Positions 29,816 to 38,559 of a stretch of 64,000 nucleotides of DNA are shown one piece after another. Under the pieces are notes generated by a model that was not told the DNA's origin, made no database searches, and saw only the letters and a program-made list of their open reading frames with translations. The translations under genes and the position numbers were made by a program. Positions within the stretch are counted from its first letter, which is position 1. Each line of letters begins with the position of its first letter. This DNA is from CAWDZK01 sp963807005 (GTDB lineage Bacteria > Actinomycetota > Actinomycetes > JACCUZ01). Location of the stretch: contig CAWDZK010000004.1 of NCBI GenBank assembly GCA_963807005.1, positions 558,001 to 622,000 of the forward strand, in the 5' to 3' direction.

Positions 29816-30772
29816 CTACCAGCCGCGCTCGGCCAGCCGGTGCGGCTGCGGGATGTCGTCGACGTTGATGCCCACCATCGCCTCGCCGAGACCGCGGGAG
29901 ACCTTGGCGAGCATGTCCGGGTCGTCGTAGAACGTGGTGGCCTTGACGATCGCCTCGGCCCGCTGCGCCGGGTTGCCCGACTTGAAGATGCCCGAGCCGA
30001 CGAAGACACCCTCGGCGCCGAGCTGCATCATCATCGCGGCGTCGGCGGGCGTGGCAATGCCGCCGGCGGTGAACAGCACCACCGGCAGCCGCCCGGCGGA
30101 CGCCACCTCGGCGACCAGGTCGTACGGCGCCTGCAGCTCCTTGGCCGCGACGTACAGCTCGTCCGGGCTCAGCGAGGACAGCCGGCGGATCTCGCCGCCG
30201 ATCTGGCGCATGTGCATGGTGGCGTTGGAGACGTCCCCGGTGCCCGCCTCACCCTTGGAGCGGATCATGGCCGCGCCCTCGGTGATGCGGCGCAGCGCCT
30301 CGCCCAGGTTGGTCGCGCCGCACACGAACGGGACGGTGAACTGCCACTTGTCGATGTGGTGGGCGTAGTCGGCGGGGGTGAGCACCTCGGACTCGTCGAC
30401 GTAGTCGACACCGAGCGACTGCAGCACCTGCGCCTCGACGAAGTGCCCGATCCGGGCCTTGGCCATGACCGGGATCGAGACGGTCGCGATGATGCTCCCG
30501 ATCATGTCCGGGTCGCTCATGCGCGACACCCCGCCCTGCGCGCGGATGTCGGCGGGCACCCGCTCCAGCGCCATGACGGCGACGGCCCCGGCGTCCTCGG
30601 CGATCCTCGCCTGCTCCGCGGTGACGACGTCCATGATCACGCCGCCCTTGAGCATCTCGGCCATGCCGCGCTTCACCCGGGCGGTACCGGTCTCGGGGCC
30701 GGACGACGCCGGGCCGGGCACGGACGACGACTCGGGGGTGGACGGGGCAGGCGTGGACACGGGAGACCTCAC
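29816..30772 (-). CDS. pdxS: pyridoxal 5'-phosphate synthase lyase subunit PdxS
   Basis: This 318-residue protein from GTG 30772 has a 30-residue disordered leader, then the conserved PdxS barrel: RVKRGMAEMLKGGVIMDVV, VMALERVPADIRAQGGVSRM, MAKARIGHFVEAQ and FVCGATNLGEALRRI. It builds PLP from ribose 5-phosphate, glyceraldehyde 3-phosphate and ammonia from PdxT. The length beyond the core is all in the leader, so a slightly later start is possible. Confidence 0.96.
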   Translation of the reverse strand: MRSPVSTPAPSTPESSSVPGPASSGPETGTARVKRGMAEMLKGGVIMDVVTAEQARIAEDAGAVAVMALERVPADIRAQGGVSRMSDPDMIGSIIATVSIPVMAKARIGHFVEAQVLQSLGVDYVDESEVLTPADYAHHIDKWQFTVPFVCGATNLGEALRRITEGAAMIRSKGEAGTGDVSNATMHMRQIGGEIRRLSSLSPDELYVAAKELQAPYDLVAEVASAGRLPVVLFTAGGIATPADAAMMMQLGAEGVFVGSGIFKSGNPAQRAEAIVKATTFYDDPDMLAKVSRGLGEAMVGINVDDIPQPHRLAERGW

Positions 30773-30842
30773 GGGAGACGGTGGGCTGGTGGCTCCATGG
30801 TAGGCCGCCCGCGGGCCGGGTCAGCGCACGGTCGCGCGAGGG

Positions 30843-31880
30843 TCAGCGGGTCGTGACCGGACGGTCCCGCCCGATCAGCGCGACCCACACCTGCCCGGCG
30901 GCGAACGACGCCCTCTGGCCGTCGATCGTGTACGACGTGACGTCGGTGCCCTTGGGCCGCGACCACTTGCCCTCGTACATCTGGCCGTCGCGGAAGATCA
31001 GCGCCCGGCCCTTGCCGACGGTCAGCGTCTGCGGGGTGTTGGCACCGTTGACGTCGTGGTACGCCGACGGCTGCACGGTGACGAACTGGGCCACGAACGT
31101 CGTGGGGCCGAGCCGGCCGCCCTCGGCCGCCATGTCCGGGGACCCGTCCATCGAGAGCAGCCACCGTTGCTCCTTCGCCGACCACTGGGCGCCGACCCGG
31201 GCGCTGGGGTAACCCACCGACACGGAGGTCACCGGCGTGCCTCCGGCCGGGGCCGGCCCGAACGTGTAGCCGACCTCGGGCGGGGTGTCGACCTTGCCGG
31301 CGCGCTTGCGCAGCTCGGCGAAGGTGCCGATGACGTCGTAGGGCATGGGTCGCTTGGGCGACCGGGTGTAGCCGCTGTGGTTCTGGTCGAAGGACACCAG
31401 CTTGAGGTCGGCCCGCTGGAGGTTGTCGGCCAGCTTGTTCTGCGAGCCGCTGTAGATCAGCCCGACCGTGCCGTACTGCTTCAGCAGCTCGATGTCGGTG
31501 ATGCGGCCGCTGCGCACCGGGCCGACGTACGTCGGGTACTGGCTGGAGTAGACCGCGGCCAGCCGGGTGACCCCGCCCTCGACCTGCTCGACGTAGACCA
31601 CGTCGGCCTTGGACAGCCCGACCTGCGGGTGCGCCTTGCTGGTGTTGTCGACCTTCACCGCGTAGACCGGCCCGTCCTCCCGGCCCATCCGCCCCGAGAG
31701 CCGGCTGGGCTCGGGCGGCGGCGGGGGCGACGACGTCGTCGCGCTCGGGCTGGAGGTGTCGGCCGGCCGGGTCGCCTTCTTGCCGTCGGAGCCGGACGAG
31801 CAGGCGGACAGCAGCAGGGCCACGCCGAGGACGGCGACGGCAGCGGCCCGCCGAGACGCGGACGGAGGTGCGAGCTTCAC
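30843..31880 (-). CDS. DUF3048 domain-containing lipoprotein
   Basis: The chosen start is GTG 31880, giving 345 residues. The N-terminus is a lipoprotein signal: basic start, hydrophobic core AAAVAVLGVALLLSAC with the lipobox cysteine near residue 27, then a Ser/Thr/Pro-rich linker. The mature part shows the DUF3048 features YAVKVDNTSKAHPQVGLSKAD, VYVEQVEGGVTRLAAVY and VGPVRSGRITDIELL. The family (related to YerB) is extracellular and of unknown function. Confidence 0.9.
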   Translation of the reverse strand: MKLAPPSASRRAAAVAVLGVALLLSACSSGSDGKKATRPADTSSPSATTSSPPPPPEPSRLSGRMGREDGPVYAVKVDNTSKAHPQVGLSKADVVYVEQVEGGVTRLAAVYSSQYPTYVGPVRSGRITDIELLKQYGTVGLIYSGSQNKLADNLQRADLKLVSFDQNHSGYTRSPKRPMPYDVIGTFAELRKRAGKVDTPPEVGYTFGPAPAGGTPVTSVSVGYPSARVGAQWSAKEQRWLLSMDGSPDMAAEGGRLGPTTFVAQFVTVQPSAYHDVNGANTPQTLTVGKGRALIFRDGQMYEGKWSRPKGTDVTSYTIDGQRASFAAGQVWVALIGRDRPVTTR

Positions 31881-31947
31881 AGCAGACGACCGTACGTGGT
31901 CGCGGGCCGGCCGGTCGCCAGGGGTTGCTGGCGTGTCGGCCGGGCGG

Positions 31948-32511
31948 TCAGGCCGACGCACCGCGGGTGAGGCTCTCCGGTGGCGAGTCGTCGAACTCCA
32001 CCGTGGCCGGCCACGCGGCGTGACCGGCCAGCCGCAGGTAGCGGACGACCTTCTTGCGCCGGACGACTCGCGCCGCCCGTACGACGTCGTTGAGGAAGCG
32101 CCGGGACAGCTGGACCCGCAGGCAGGCCGAGCCCAGCTCGCGCGCCAGCTCGCGGCCGGCCAGATCGGCGTCGAACGCCTCCAGCACCCGGGGCTCGGCG
32201 AAGGCCGCGTGCAGCGCGCGGGTCAGGTCGCTCTCGACCTGCTCCCGGTCGGCCGCACCGACGTCGCCGATCTCACGCGCCTCGTGCGCCGCGTCGGCGA
32301 GCAGCAGCCCGCTGGCCGGGTCGAGCCGGCCCGAGACGGCGATCTGCAGCGCGACCGAGGCGCGTCGCACCAGCTGGGCGTCCAGCGCGCTGCGCGCCCC
32401 TTCGAGCCGGGCGTGCAGACGGTCCAGCCGGGTCGCGCTGAACGTGAGGTACCACGCCACGACGAGCACTGCCGCGACCACGGCGACGACAGGAAGGCTC
32501 TGGTCGGGCAC
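31948..32511 (-). CDS. LemA-like membrane-anchored protein
   Basis: This 187-residue protein has one N-terminal membrane helix (LPVVAVVAAVLVVAWYLTF) and then a helical domain beginning RLDRLHARLEGARSALDAQL, which resembles the start of LemA proteins. It ends RFLNDVVRAARVVRRKKVVR and a short acidic tail. The resemblance is clear in the first helix but weaker further on; function unknown. It lies in the mycobacterial-type pimA region, between a VOC protein and the DUF3048 gene. Confidence 0.65.
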   Translation of the reverse strand: MPDQSLPVVAVVAAVLVVAWYLTFSATRLDRLHARLEGARSALDAQLVRRASVALQIAVSGRLDPASGLLLADAAHEAREIGDVGAADREQVESDLTRALHAAFAEPRVLEAFDADLAGRELARELGSACLRVQLSRRFLNDVVRAARVVRRKKVVRYLRLAGHAAWPATVEFDDSPPESLTRGASA

Positions 32512-32537
32512 CGCCCCACGCTAGTGGCGGCCGTCGC

Positions 32538-32915
32538 TCAGGCCGGCTGCGGCAGCTGCTGCAGCGTCCAGGAGTTGCCGTCCGGGTCGGCGAAGGAGAC
32601 GAACGACCCCCAGGGCTGGTGGTCGACCTCGGTCGCCGCGACCCCGTTGGCAAGCAGCCGGGCACGGTGTTCGGCGACGTCCGCCACGACCATCATCACG
32701 CCCTGCTGCGCGCCTGCCGGCATGTCGGTGATCCCCTCACCGAAGGCCACCGAGCAGGCCGACCCGGGTGGGGTGAGCTGGACGAACCTCAGCCCTGGCC
32801 GCACGGTCTGGTCCTGGTCGGCGTGGAAACCGATCTGGTCGACGTAGAACGACTTGGCCACGTCGACGTCGCTGACGCCGAGGAAGATGACCTCTATCCG
32901 CATGTCCATGACCAC
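32538..32915 (-). CDS. VOC-family (glyoxalase/bleomycin-resistance) protein
   Basis: This 125-residue protein is a single VOC unit: IFLGVSDVDVAKSFYVDQIG at the N-terminus, then VQLTPPGSACSVAFG and a C-terminal FADPDGNSWTLQQL typical of the fold. These proteins bind a metal and act as isomerases, dioxygenases or drug-binding proteins. The substrate is unknown. The start may instead be the ATG at 32903 (MRIEVIF). It is 3 bp downstream of pimA. Confidence 0.88.
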   Translation of the reverse strand: MVMDMRIEVIFLGVSDVDVAKSFYVDQIGFHADQDQTVRPGLRFVQLTPPGSACSVAFGEGITDMPAGAQQGVMMVVADVAEHRARLLANGVAATEVDHQPWGSFVSFADPDGNSWTLQQLPQPA

Positions 32916-32918
32916 ACC

Positions 32919-34112
32919 CTAGGAACGGTCGCCGACAGTCCCGGGCGACTCGGTGGCGCGCCGCAGCCGGTCCCGCCATGGCCGCGGCACGTCCTCGCCG
33001 ACAGCTCCCGCGCCGGCCGCCACGGTCTCGTAGACCGCGACCAGCTCGTCGGCCACGGTCGACCAGTCGTAGCGGCGGACCCACACCGACCCGGCGGCCG
33101 ACAGCGCGGCGCGCCGGTCGGGGTCGGCGAGCAGCGCGAGCAGCGCCGCCGCCAGCGCCGATCTGTCGCCGACCGGGAAGGTCACCCCCACCCGGCCGTC
33201 GTCGAGCACCCGGCGGAACGCGTCCAGGTCCGAGGCCAGCACCGGCGCGCCCGCCGACATCGCCTCGACCAGGATGATCCCGAAGCTCTCCCCGCCGAGG
33301 TTGGGCGCCACGTACACATCGACGGTCCGCAGCAGCCGGGCCTTGTCCGCCTCGCTCACCACGCCGAGGAACGTGACCGCCGCGCGGACGTCGTCCGGCA
33401 GGTCCTCGACCGCCTCGTCCTCGTCGCCCCGGCCGGCCACGAGCAGCCGCACACCGGGCCGTTCCCGGACCACCCGCTCCATCGCCGCAAGCAGGGTCGG
33501 GAGCCCTTTGCGTGCCTCGTCCAGGCGCCCGATGAAGCCGACCGTGCCGCCCTTGCCCCGCCACGTCTCGTTCGGCGCCGCCTCGGCGAACCGGTCGACG
33601 AAGACGCCGTTGGGGATCAGCACGGCGTCACCACCCACGTGCTCGACCAGGGTGCGCCGGGCGTCCTCGGACACGGCCACCCGGGCGCCGATCTTCTCCA
33701 GGGCCGGCTCGAGGATGGGGTAGGCGGCGCTCATCGCGCGCGACCGCAGGTTCGAGGTGTGGAACGTCGCGACGATGGCGCCGGTCGCGGCCCAGCAGGC
33801 GAGCAGCCCGAGCGACGGTGTGGCCGGCTCGTGGATGTGCAGGACGTCGAAGCCGCCCTCCCGCAGCCAGCGGCGGACCCGGGTGGCCGACAGCGGACCG
33901 AAGTTCACCCGGGCCACCGAGCCGTTGTACGGCACCGGCACGGCCCGCCCGGCCGGCACGACGTAGTCGGGCAGCGGGGTGTCGTCGTCGGCCGGCGCCA
34001 GGACCGAGACCTCGTGGCCGCGCTGGCGCAGCACCTCGGCGAGATCGCGGACGTGGAACTGCACCCCGCCCGGAACGTCCCAGGAGTAGGGGCAGACGAT
34101 CCCGACCCTCAT
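32919..34112 (-). CDS. pimA: phosphatidylinositol alpha-mannosyltransferase (GT4)
   Basis: Start ATG 34112. This 397-residue GT-B glycosyltransferase has the PimA N-terminus MRVGIVCPYSWDVPGGVQFH, HIHEPATPSLGLLA, GFIGRLDEARKGL and the E-x7-E motif ESFGIILVEA near residue 276. It transfers the first mannose from GDP-mannose to phosphatidylinositol at the inner face of the membrane. Its start overlaps the acyltransferase stop by 4 bp. The order pgsA - acyltransferase - pimA is that of M. tuberculosis Rv2612c-Rv2610c. Confidence 0.94.
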   Translation of the reverse strand: MRVGIVCPYSWDVPGGVQFHVRDLAEVLRQRGHEVSVLAPADDDTPLPDYVVPAGRAVPVPYNGSVARVNFGPLSATRVRRWLREGGFDVLHIHEPATPSLGLLACWAATGAIVATFHTSNLRSRAMSAAYPILEPALEKIGARVAVSEDARRTLVEHVGGDAVLIPNGVFVDRFAEAAPNETWRGKGGTVGFIGRLDEARKGLPTLLAAMERVVRERPGVRLLVAGRGDEDEAVEDLPDDVRAAVTFLGVVSEADKARLLRTVDVYVAPNLGGESFGIILVEAMSAGAPVLASDLDAFRRVLDDGRVGVTFPVGDRSALAAALLALLADPDRRAALSAAGSVWVRRYDWSTVADELVAVYETVAAGAGAVGEDVPRPWRDRLRRATESPGTVGDRS

Positions 34113-35053
34113 CGGCGACCGGCCCCGCTCGGCACCCGGGCCGGGTCGAGGTCCGCCAGCCACAGCGGCTGCAGCATGTGCCAGTGCTCCGGGTGCGCGG
34201 CGATCGCCGCGCCGAAGACGTCCGCCACCTGCTGGGTCATCGCGCTGACCTTCTCCTTGGTCGTCCCGGTCGACGGCGCCGGAACCTCGTCGTGGAACCG
34301 GATGACCAGCCGGGGCCGGGAGCTCGCACGCGGACCGACGTCCTCGTGCCAGATGCTCACCGGGTGGAGTGCGGCGCCGGTGCGCAGGGCGAGCAGGGCC
34401 GGGCCGGCCGGCATCCGGGTCGGCGCGCCCAGCAGCTCGACGCCGACGCCGGTCGCCCGGAGGTCGCGGTCCGCCAGCAGCGGCACCAGGCGACCCGCTC
34501 GCAGCCGCTGGACGAGGATCTCGGTGACGTCCCGCTCGCCGCCGGTCAGCGGCAGGATCTCCATGCCGAGACCTTCGCGGTGGGCGAGGAAGCGGGCATA
34601 CAGGCGCTCCGGCCGCAGCCGCTCCGCCACGGTGACCACCGGCACGCCGGTCAGAGTCGCCCAGGCCCCGGCGTGGTCCCAGTTCCCCATGTGCATGAGG
34701 GCCGCGACCAGGCCACGGGCGCCCTCGCCGGTGCTGGCCCGCAGGTGCTCCTCCCCCACGACCCGCACCGACGAGACGACCCGGTCGTGGCTCCAGTCCG
34801 GCAGCCGGAAGGTGTCGCACCAGTAGGCCAGGTAGGAGCGCAGTCCGGCCCGGCTCAGCGCCCGCAGCGCCGGCTCGTCGGCCCCGGGGCTGGCCCGGCG
34901 CAGGTTCGCCTCCAGCCGGCGTACCGCCGGGCCGCGGCGCCACCACACAGCGTCGGCGACGGCCGCGAAGAGGCGGTAGGCGACCGGCTCGGGCAGCCTG
35001 CGTACCAGTGCCCAGGCCCCGGCGTAGAGCCGGTAGGTCAGCAGCTCGCGCAC
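34109..35053 (-). CDS. phosphatidylinositol mannoside acyltransferase (LpxL/HtrB-like)
   Basis: This 314-residue protein from GTG 35053 has the HxxxxD acyltransferase motif in HMGNWDHAG near residue 120, RPERLYARFLAHREGLGMEI, and a short hydrophobic N-terminus. By synteny with Rv2611c (PatA) it should acylate the mannose of PIM1. The neighbours pgsA and pimA support that assignment. It starts 1 bp after pgsA. Confidence 0.9.
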   Translation of the reverse strand: MRELLTYRLYAGAWALVRRLPEPVAYRLFAAVADAVWWRRGPAVRRLEANLRRASPGADEPALRALSRAGLRSYLAYWCDTFRLPDWSHDRVVSSVRVVGEEHLRASTGEGARGLVAALMHMGNWDHAGAWATLTGVPVVTVAERLRPERLYARFLAHREGLGMEILPLTGGERDVTEILVQRLRAGRLVPLLADRDLRATGVGVELLGAPTRMPAGPALLALRTGAALHPVSIWHEDVGPRASSRPRLVIRFHDEVPAPSTGTTKEKVSAMTQQVADVFGAAIAAHPEHWHMLQPLWLADLDPARVPSGAGRR

Positions 35054-35054
35054 G

Positions 35055-35666
35055 TCACGGCGTCTCGGCGAGCGCCTGGCGGCGCACCGCCAGCGCGCGC
35101 TGCCCGATGGTCACCGTGCTGCCGACCGCGAGCACCCACAGGGCGGCTGCCTGGACGTACGGCACGCCGAGACCGTCGAGGCCGGTGCACACGAGGATGA
35201 TGACGAGCCGGTCGGCCCGCTCGGTGATGCCGACGTTCGCCGTCATGCCCAGGCCCTCCGCGCGGGCCCGCGCGTAGGACACGACGGCCCCGGTCGACAG
35301 GCAGTACAGGCACAGGGCGACCAGCAGCAGGTCGGTACCGGCACCGGCGTACCAGAGGGCGATGCCTCCGAACACCGCGGCGTCGCCGACCCGGTCCAGG
35401 GTGGAGTCCAGCCAGGCACCCCACCGGCTGGAGCGCTCGGTCATCCGGGCCATCGTGCCGTCGACCAGGTCGGAGAACACGAAGCAGGTGATCACCACCG
35501 TGCCCCAGAAGAAGGAGCCGCGGGGGTACCAGGCCAGCGCACCGACCACCACCCCCATGGTGCCGATCAGCGTGACGACGTCCGGGCTCACCCCACGGCG
35601 CACGAGGAACGCCGCGGTGGGAGTGAGGATGCGGGTGAACAGCGCCCGGGCGAAGCGGTTGAGCAT
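35055..35666 (-). CDS. pgsA: CDP-alcohol phosphatidyltransferase, phosphatidylinositol-phosphate synthase
   Basis: This 203-residue membrane protein has six predicted helices. Its catalytic signature D-G-x2-A-R-x8-G-x3-D-x3-D is complete: DGTMARMTERSSRWGAWLDS followed by TLDRVGD, residues about 68-96. In the PIM locus this enzyme joins CDP-diacylglycerol to inositol 1-phosphate, making the PIP precursor of phosphatidylinositol. It leads the run pgsA - acyltransferase - pimA - VOC. Confidence 0.92.
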   Translation of the reverse strand: MLNRFARALFTRILTPTAAFLVRRGVSPDVVTLIGTMGVVVGALAWYPRGSFFWGTVVITCFVFSDLVDGTMARMTERSSRWGAWLDSTLDRVGDAAVFGGIALWYAGAGTDLLLVALCLYCLSTGAVVSYARARAEGLGMTANVGITERADRLVIILVCTGLDGLGVPYVQAAALWVLAVGSTVTIGQRALAVRRQALAETP

Positions 35667-35752
35667 GGCGGCTGGTGGTCCCTGTCGGGTCGGCAGCGGG
35701 AGGCTGGTCGAGCAGCCTAGCGACGGGGCCGGCCGTCGGAGGGACGCACGCA

Positions 35753-35796
35753 GGCCGGCGCGGCCGACGGGTCAGCCCACGTCGGCCGCGCCGGCC
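35753..35796. terminator. strong GC hairpin between the GYD gene and pgsA
   Basis: GGCCGGCGCGGCCGAC (35753-35768) and GTCGGCCGCGCCGGCC (35781-35796) form a perfect 16-bp stem with a 12-nt loop that can itself close (GGG/CCC). It begins 6 bp past the GYD stop and lies before pgsA, both on the minus strand. No T-run follows, which is common for actinobacterial terminators. It should separate the two transcription units. Confidence 0.7.
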
Positions 35797-35802
35797 CGAG
35801 GC

Positions 35803-36123
35803 TCAGCTGCCCGGCGGGTGGTAGTCCACGCTGCGGCGCAGGGCCTCGTCGACCTGGTCCACGGTCAGCAGCTTGGTGGTGCGCGCGCTGACCGCGCCGC
35901 TGGCGTTGATCGCGATGGCGACCGCCGCGGCGGCCTCGTCGTCGGGCACCTCGGCGACGGCGAACACGTCGGTGTCGCCGAACGCGAAGTGGAACGACTC
36001 CAGCGACCCGCCGACCCCCTCGAGCATGGTGCTGACCGAGTCGACCCTCGACTTGGCACCCTTCGCGCGGACGCCTTCCATGCCTTGGGCGGTGTAGTTG
36101 GCGAAAATGAGGTACTTCGGCAT
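35803..36123 (-). CDS. GYD-domain protein
   Basis: The chosen start is ATG 36123; the longer open frame upstream is antisense to the EF-G gene. The 106-residue product starts MPKYLIFANYTAQGMEGVRA and contains a conserved Gly-rich stretch and FHFAFGDTDVFAVAEVPDD, the GYD (dimeric alpha-beta) family pattern. GYD proteins are small, stress-associated and of unknown function. It is divergent from the EF-G-like gene. Confidence 0.88.
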   Translation of the reverse strand: MPKYLIFANYTAQGMEGVRAKGAKSRVDSVSTMLEGVGGSLESFHFAFGDTDVFAVAEVPDDEAAAAVAIAINASGAVSARTTKLLTVDQVDEALRRSVDYHPPGS

Positions 36124-36342
36124 GGGCACGCCTCTCCATCGCAGGGTCCCCGCGCCCTGCAACCTAGTCGCGCGGCACGGCCTGTCAACGGCCGCGTCCG
36201 GCCGCGCTCCGACGCCTGCGGGAGGGCAGCAGAACGCCGTCGGCGCCGACCTGTCGCCAGCCTCTTGTGCGCCGAGCGACCCCGGGTGGAGGCTCGGCAC
36301 CACGACACAGCATCCGGTGGGAAGCCCGAGGAGGCGGTCCTG

Positions 36343-38493
36343 ATGGTCCAGACGAGCAGTGGTGCCGGAGCCGCGGGCGGTGCACCCGAGGCCGACCAGC
36401 CCAGGTCCATGCGCAACGTGGTGCTGGTCGGCCACTCCGGAGCAGGCAAGACGACGCTGGTCGAGGCCCTGCTCGCCGCAACAGGCACCATCTCCCGGGC
36501 CGGACGGGTCGAGGACGGCACCACGGTCACCGACTTCGACGAGGCCGAGCAGCGCCAGCAGCGCTCGATCTCCCTCGCCGTCGCCCCGCTGGTCCACGCG
36601 GAGGTCAAGGTCAACCTGCTGGACACCCCCGGCTACGCCGACTTCGTCGGCGACCTGCGTGCCGGGCTGAGGGCGGCCGACGCGGCGCTGTTCGTGGTGT
36701 CGGCGGTGGACGGCGTCGACGGCGCCACCCAGATCCTCTGGGAGGAGTGCGCCGCGGTCGGCATGCCCCGCGCGGTCGTCGTGACCAAGCTCGACAAGGA
36801 GCGCGCCGACTTCGACGAGGCCGTGGCGATCTGCCAACGGGTGTTCGGCGACGGAGTCATGCCGCTATACCTCCCGATGGCCGCTGACGACGGCGCTCCG
36901 GCCGGACTGATCGGCCTGCTCTCCCAGACCGTCTTCGACTACTCCGGGCAGAGCCGCACCGAGCGGGCCCCTGACGCCGAGCACCTGCCGCTGATCGAGG
37001 ACGCGCGCGCCCGGCTGATCGAGGGCATCATCGCCGAGTCCGAGGACGAGTCGCTGATGGATCGCTACCTCGGCGGGGAGGACATCGACCTCAAGGTGCT
37101 GGTCGACGACCTCGAGACCGCGGTGGCGCGCGGCTCCTTCTACCCGGTGCTCGCCACCGCCGCACCTACGGGCCTCGGGACCGCCGAGCTGCTCGAGGTG
37201 ATCACCCAGGCGTTCCCGTCACCGCTGGAGCACGAGGTGCCGCCGGTCACCAGCCCCGACGGCCAGCCCCGCGGGCCCCTCACCTGTGACCCGGACGGCC
37301 CCCTGGTCGCCGAGGTCGTCAAGACCACCACGGACCCCTACGTCGGCCGGGTCTCGCTGGTGCGGATCTTCTCCGGCACGCTGACCCCTGACCAGGTGCT
37401 GCACGTGTCCGGCCACTTCCTCTCCGACCGCGGCCACGAGGACCACGACGTCGACGAGAAGGTAGGTGCCCTCACCTCTCCGCTCGGGAAGACCCAGCGC
37501 ATCGTGGCCCGGGCGGTGGCCGGCGACATCTGCGCGGTGGCCAAGCTCAGCCGGGCCGAGACCGGCGACACCCTCTCGGCCAAGGACGAGCCACTGCTCA
37601 TGGAGCCGTGGCTGATGCCCGACCCGCTCCTGCCGGTCGCGGTGGTGCCCAAGTCCAAGGCCGACGAGGACAAGCTGTCCCTGGGTCTCGGCCGGCTGGT
37701 GGCCGAGGACCCGACTCTTCGCCTTGAGCACAACGCCGAGACCCACCAGGTCGTCCTCTGGTGCATGGGCGAGGCCCACCTGGACGTCCTGCTCGACCGG
37801 CTGAAGAACCGCTACGGGGTCGACGTCGAGTCCGTCCCCCTGCGGGTCCAGCTGCGCGAGACGTTCGCCGGCAAGGCCACCGGGCACGGCCGGCACGTGA
37901 AGCAGTCCGGCGGCCACGGTCAGTACGCCGTCTGCGACATCGAGGTCGAGCCGCTGCCCTCGGGAACCGGGTTCGAGTTCGTCGACAAGGTCGTGGGCGG
38001 CGCGGTCCCGCGCCAGTTCATCCCCTCGGTCGAGAAGGGCGTCCGCACCCAGATGGAGCGGGGCGTCGCTGCGGGGTACCCCGTGGTCGACATCCGCGTC
38101 ACCCTCACCGACGGCAAGGCCCACTCGGTCGACTCCTCCGACATGGCCTTCCAGACGGCGGGCGCGCTGGCCCTCAAGGAAGCCGCCAGGTCCACCACCA
38201 TGCACATGCTGGAGCCGGTCGACGAGGTCGCGGTGCTGGTCTCCGACGAGTACGTCGGCGCGGTGATGAGCGACCTGTCGACCCGGCGCGGCCGCGTGAC
38301 CGGCACCGAGTCGGTCAGCAATGGACGCTCACTGGTCAAGGCCGACGTCCCCCAGGTGGAGATCACCCGGTATGCGGTGGACCTCCGCTCGCTCTCGCAC
38401 GGCACCGGCACGTTCTCGCGGACCTACGTGCGGCACGAGCCGATGCCGTCCCAGCTGGCCGCCAAGCTGCAGGCGGAGAACGCCGAGGCCTGA
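36343..38493 (+). CDS. elongation factor G-like GTPase (EF-G2 type)
   Basis: Start ATG 36343 follows a GAGGAGGC ribosome-binding site. The 716-residue product has GTPase motifs GHSGAGKTT (residues 29-37), DTPGYADF and TKLDKE, then EF-G domains II-V including GHGRHVKQSGGHGQYAVCDI near residue 515 and LSHGTGTF near the end. It resembles the EF-G-like paralogue (fusA2 type) of actinomycetes rather than canonical FusA: the G1 loop is GHSGAGKT instead of AHIDAGKT. Paralogues of this kind lack a settled role; they bind GTP and ribosomes. Confidence 0.93.
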   Translation: MVQTSSGAGAAGGAPEADQPRSMRNVVLVGHSGAGKTTLVEALLAATGTISRAGRVEDGTTVTDFDEAEQRQQRSISLAVAPLVHAEVKVNLLDTPGYADFVGDLRAGLRAADAALFVVSAVDGVDGATQILWEECAAVGMPRAVVVTKLDKERADFDEAVAICQRVFGDGVMPLYLPMAADDGAPAGLIGLLSQTVFDYSGQSRTERAPDAEHLPLIEDARARLIEGIIAESEDESLMDRYLGGEDIDLKVLVDDLETAVARGSFYPVLATAAPTGLGTAELLEVITQAFPSPLEHEVPPVTSPDGQPRGPLTCDPDGPLVAEVVKTTTDPYVGRVSLVRIFSGTLTPDQVLHVSGHFLSDRGHEDHDVDEKVGALTSPLGKTQRIVARAVAGDICAVAKLSRAETGDTLSAKDEPLLMEPWLMPDPLLPVAVVPKSKADEDKLSLGLGRLVAEDPTLRLEHNAETHQVVLWCMGEAHLDVLLDRLKNRYGVDVESVPLRVQLRETFAGKATGHGRHVKQSGGHGQYAVCDIEVEPLPSGTGFEFVDKVVGGAVPRQFIPSVEKGVRTQMERGVAAGYPVVDIRVTLTDGKAHSVDSSDMAFQTAGALALKEAARSTTMHMLEPVDEVAVLVSDEYVGAVMSDLSTRRGRVTGTESVSNGRSLVKADVPQVEITRYAVDLRSLSHGTGTFSRTYVRHEPMPSQLAAKLQAENAEA

Positions 38494-38559
38494 AATGGCT
38501 GGCTACGGCGGGGGTCGGCGGCGCAGTCTGGGACACCCCCCGCCAGAGGAGAGACGACC

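Noticed and set aside
35362..36342. N-terminal extension of the EF-G-like gene
   Set aside because: The open frame is antisense to pgsA and the GYD gene; a good ribosome-binding site precedes ATG 36343 and the EF-G fold starts there.
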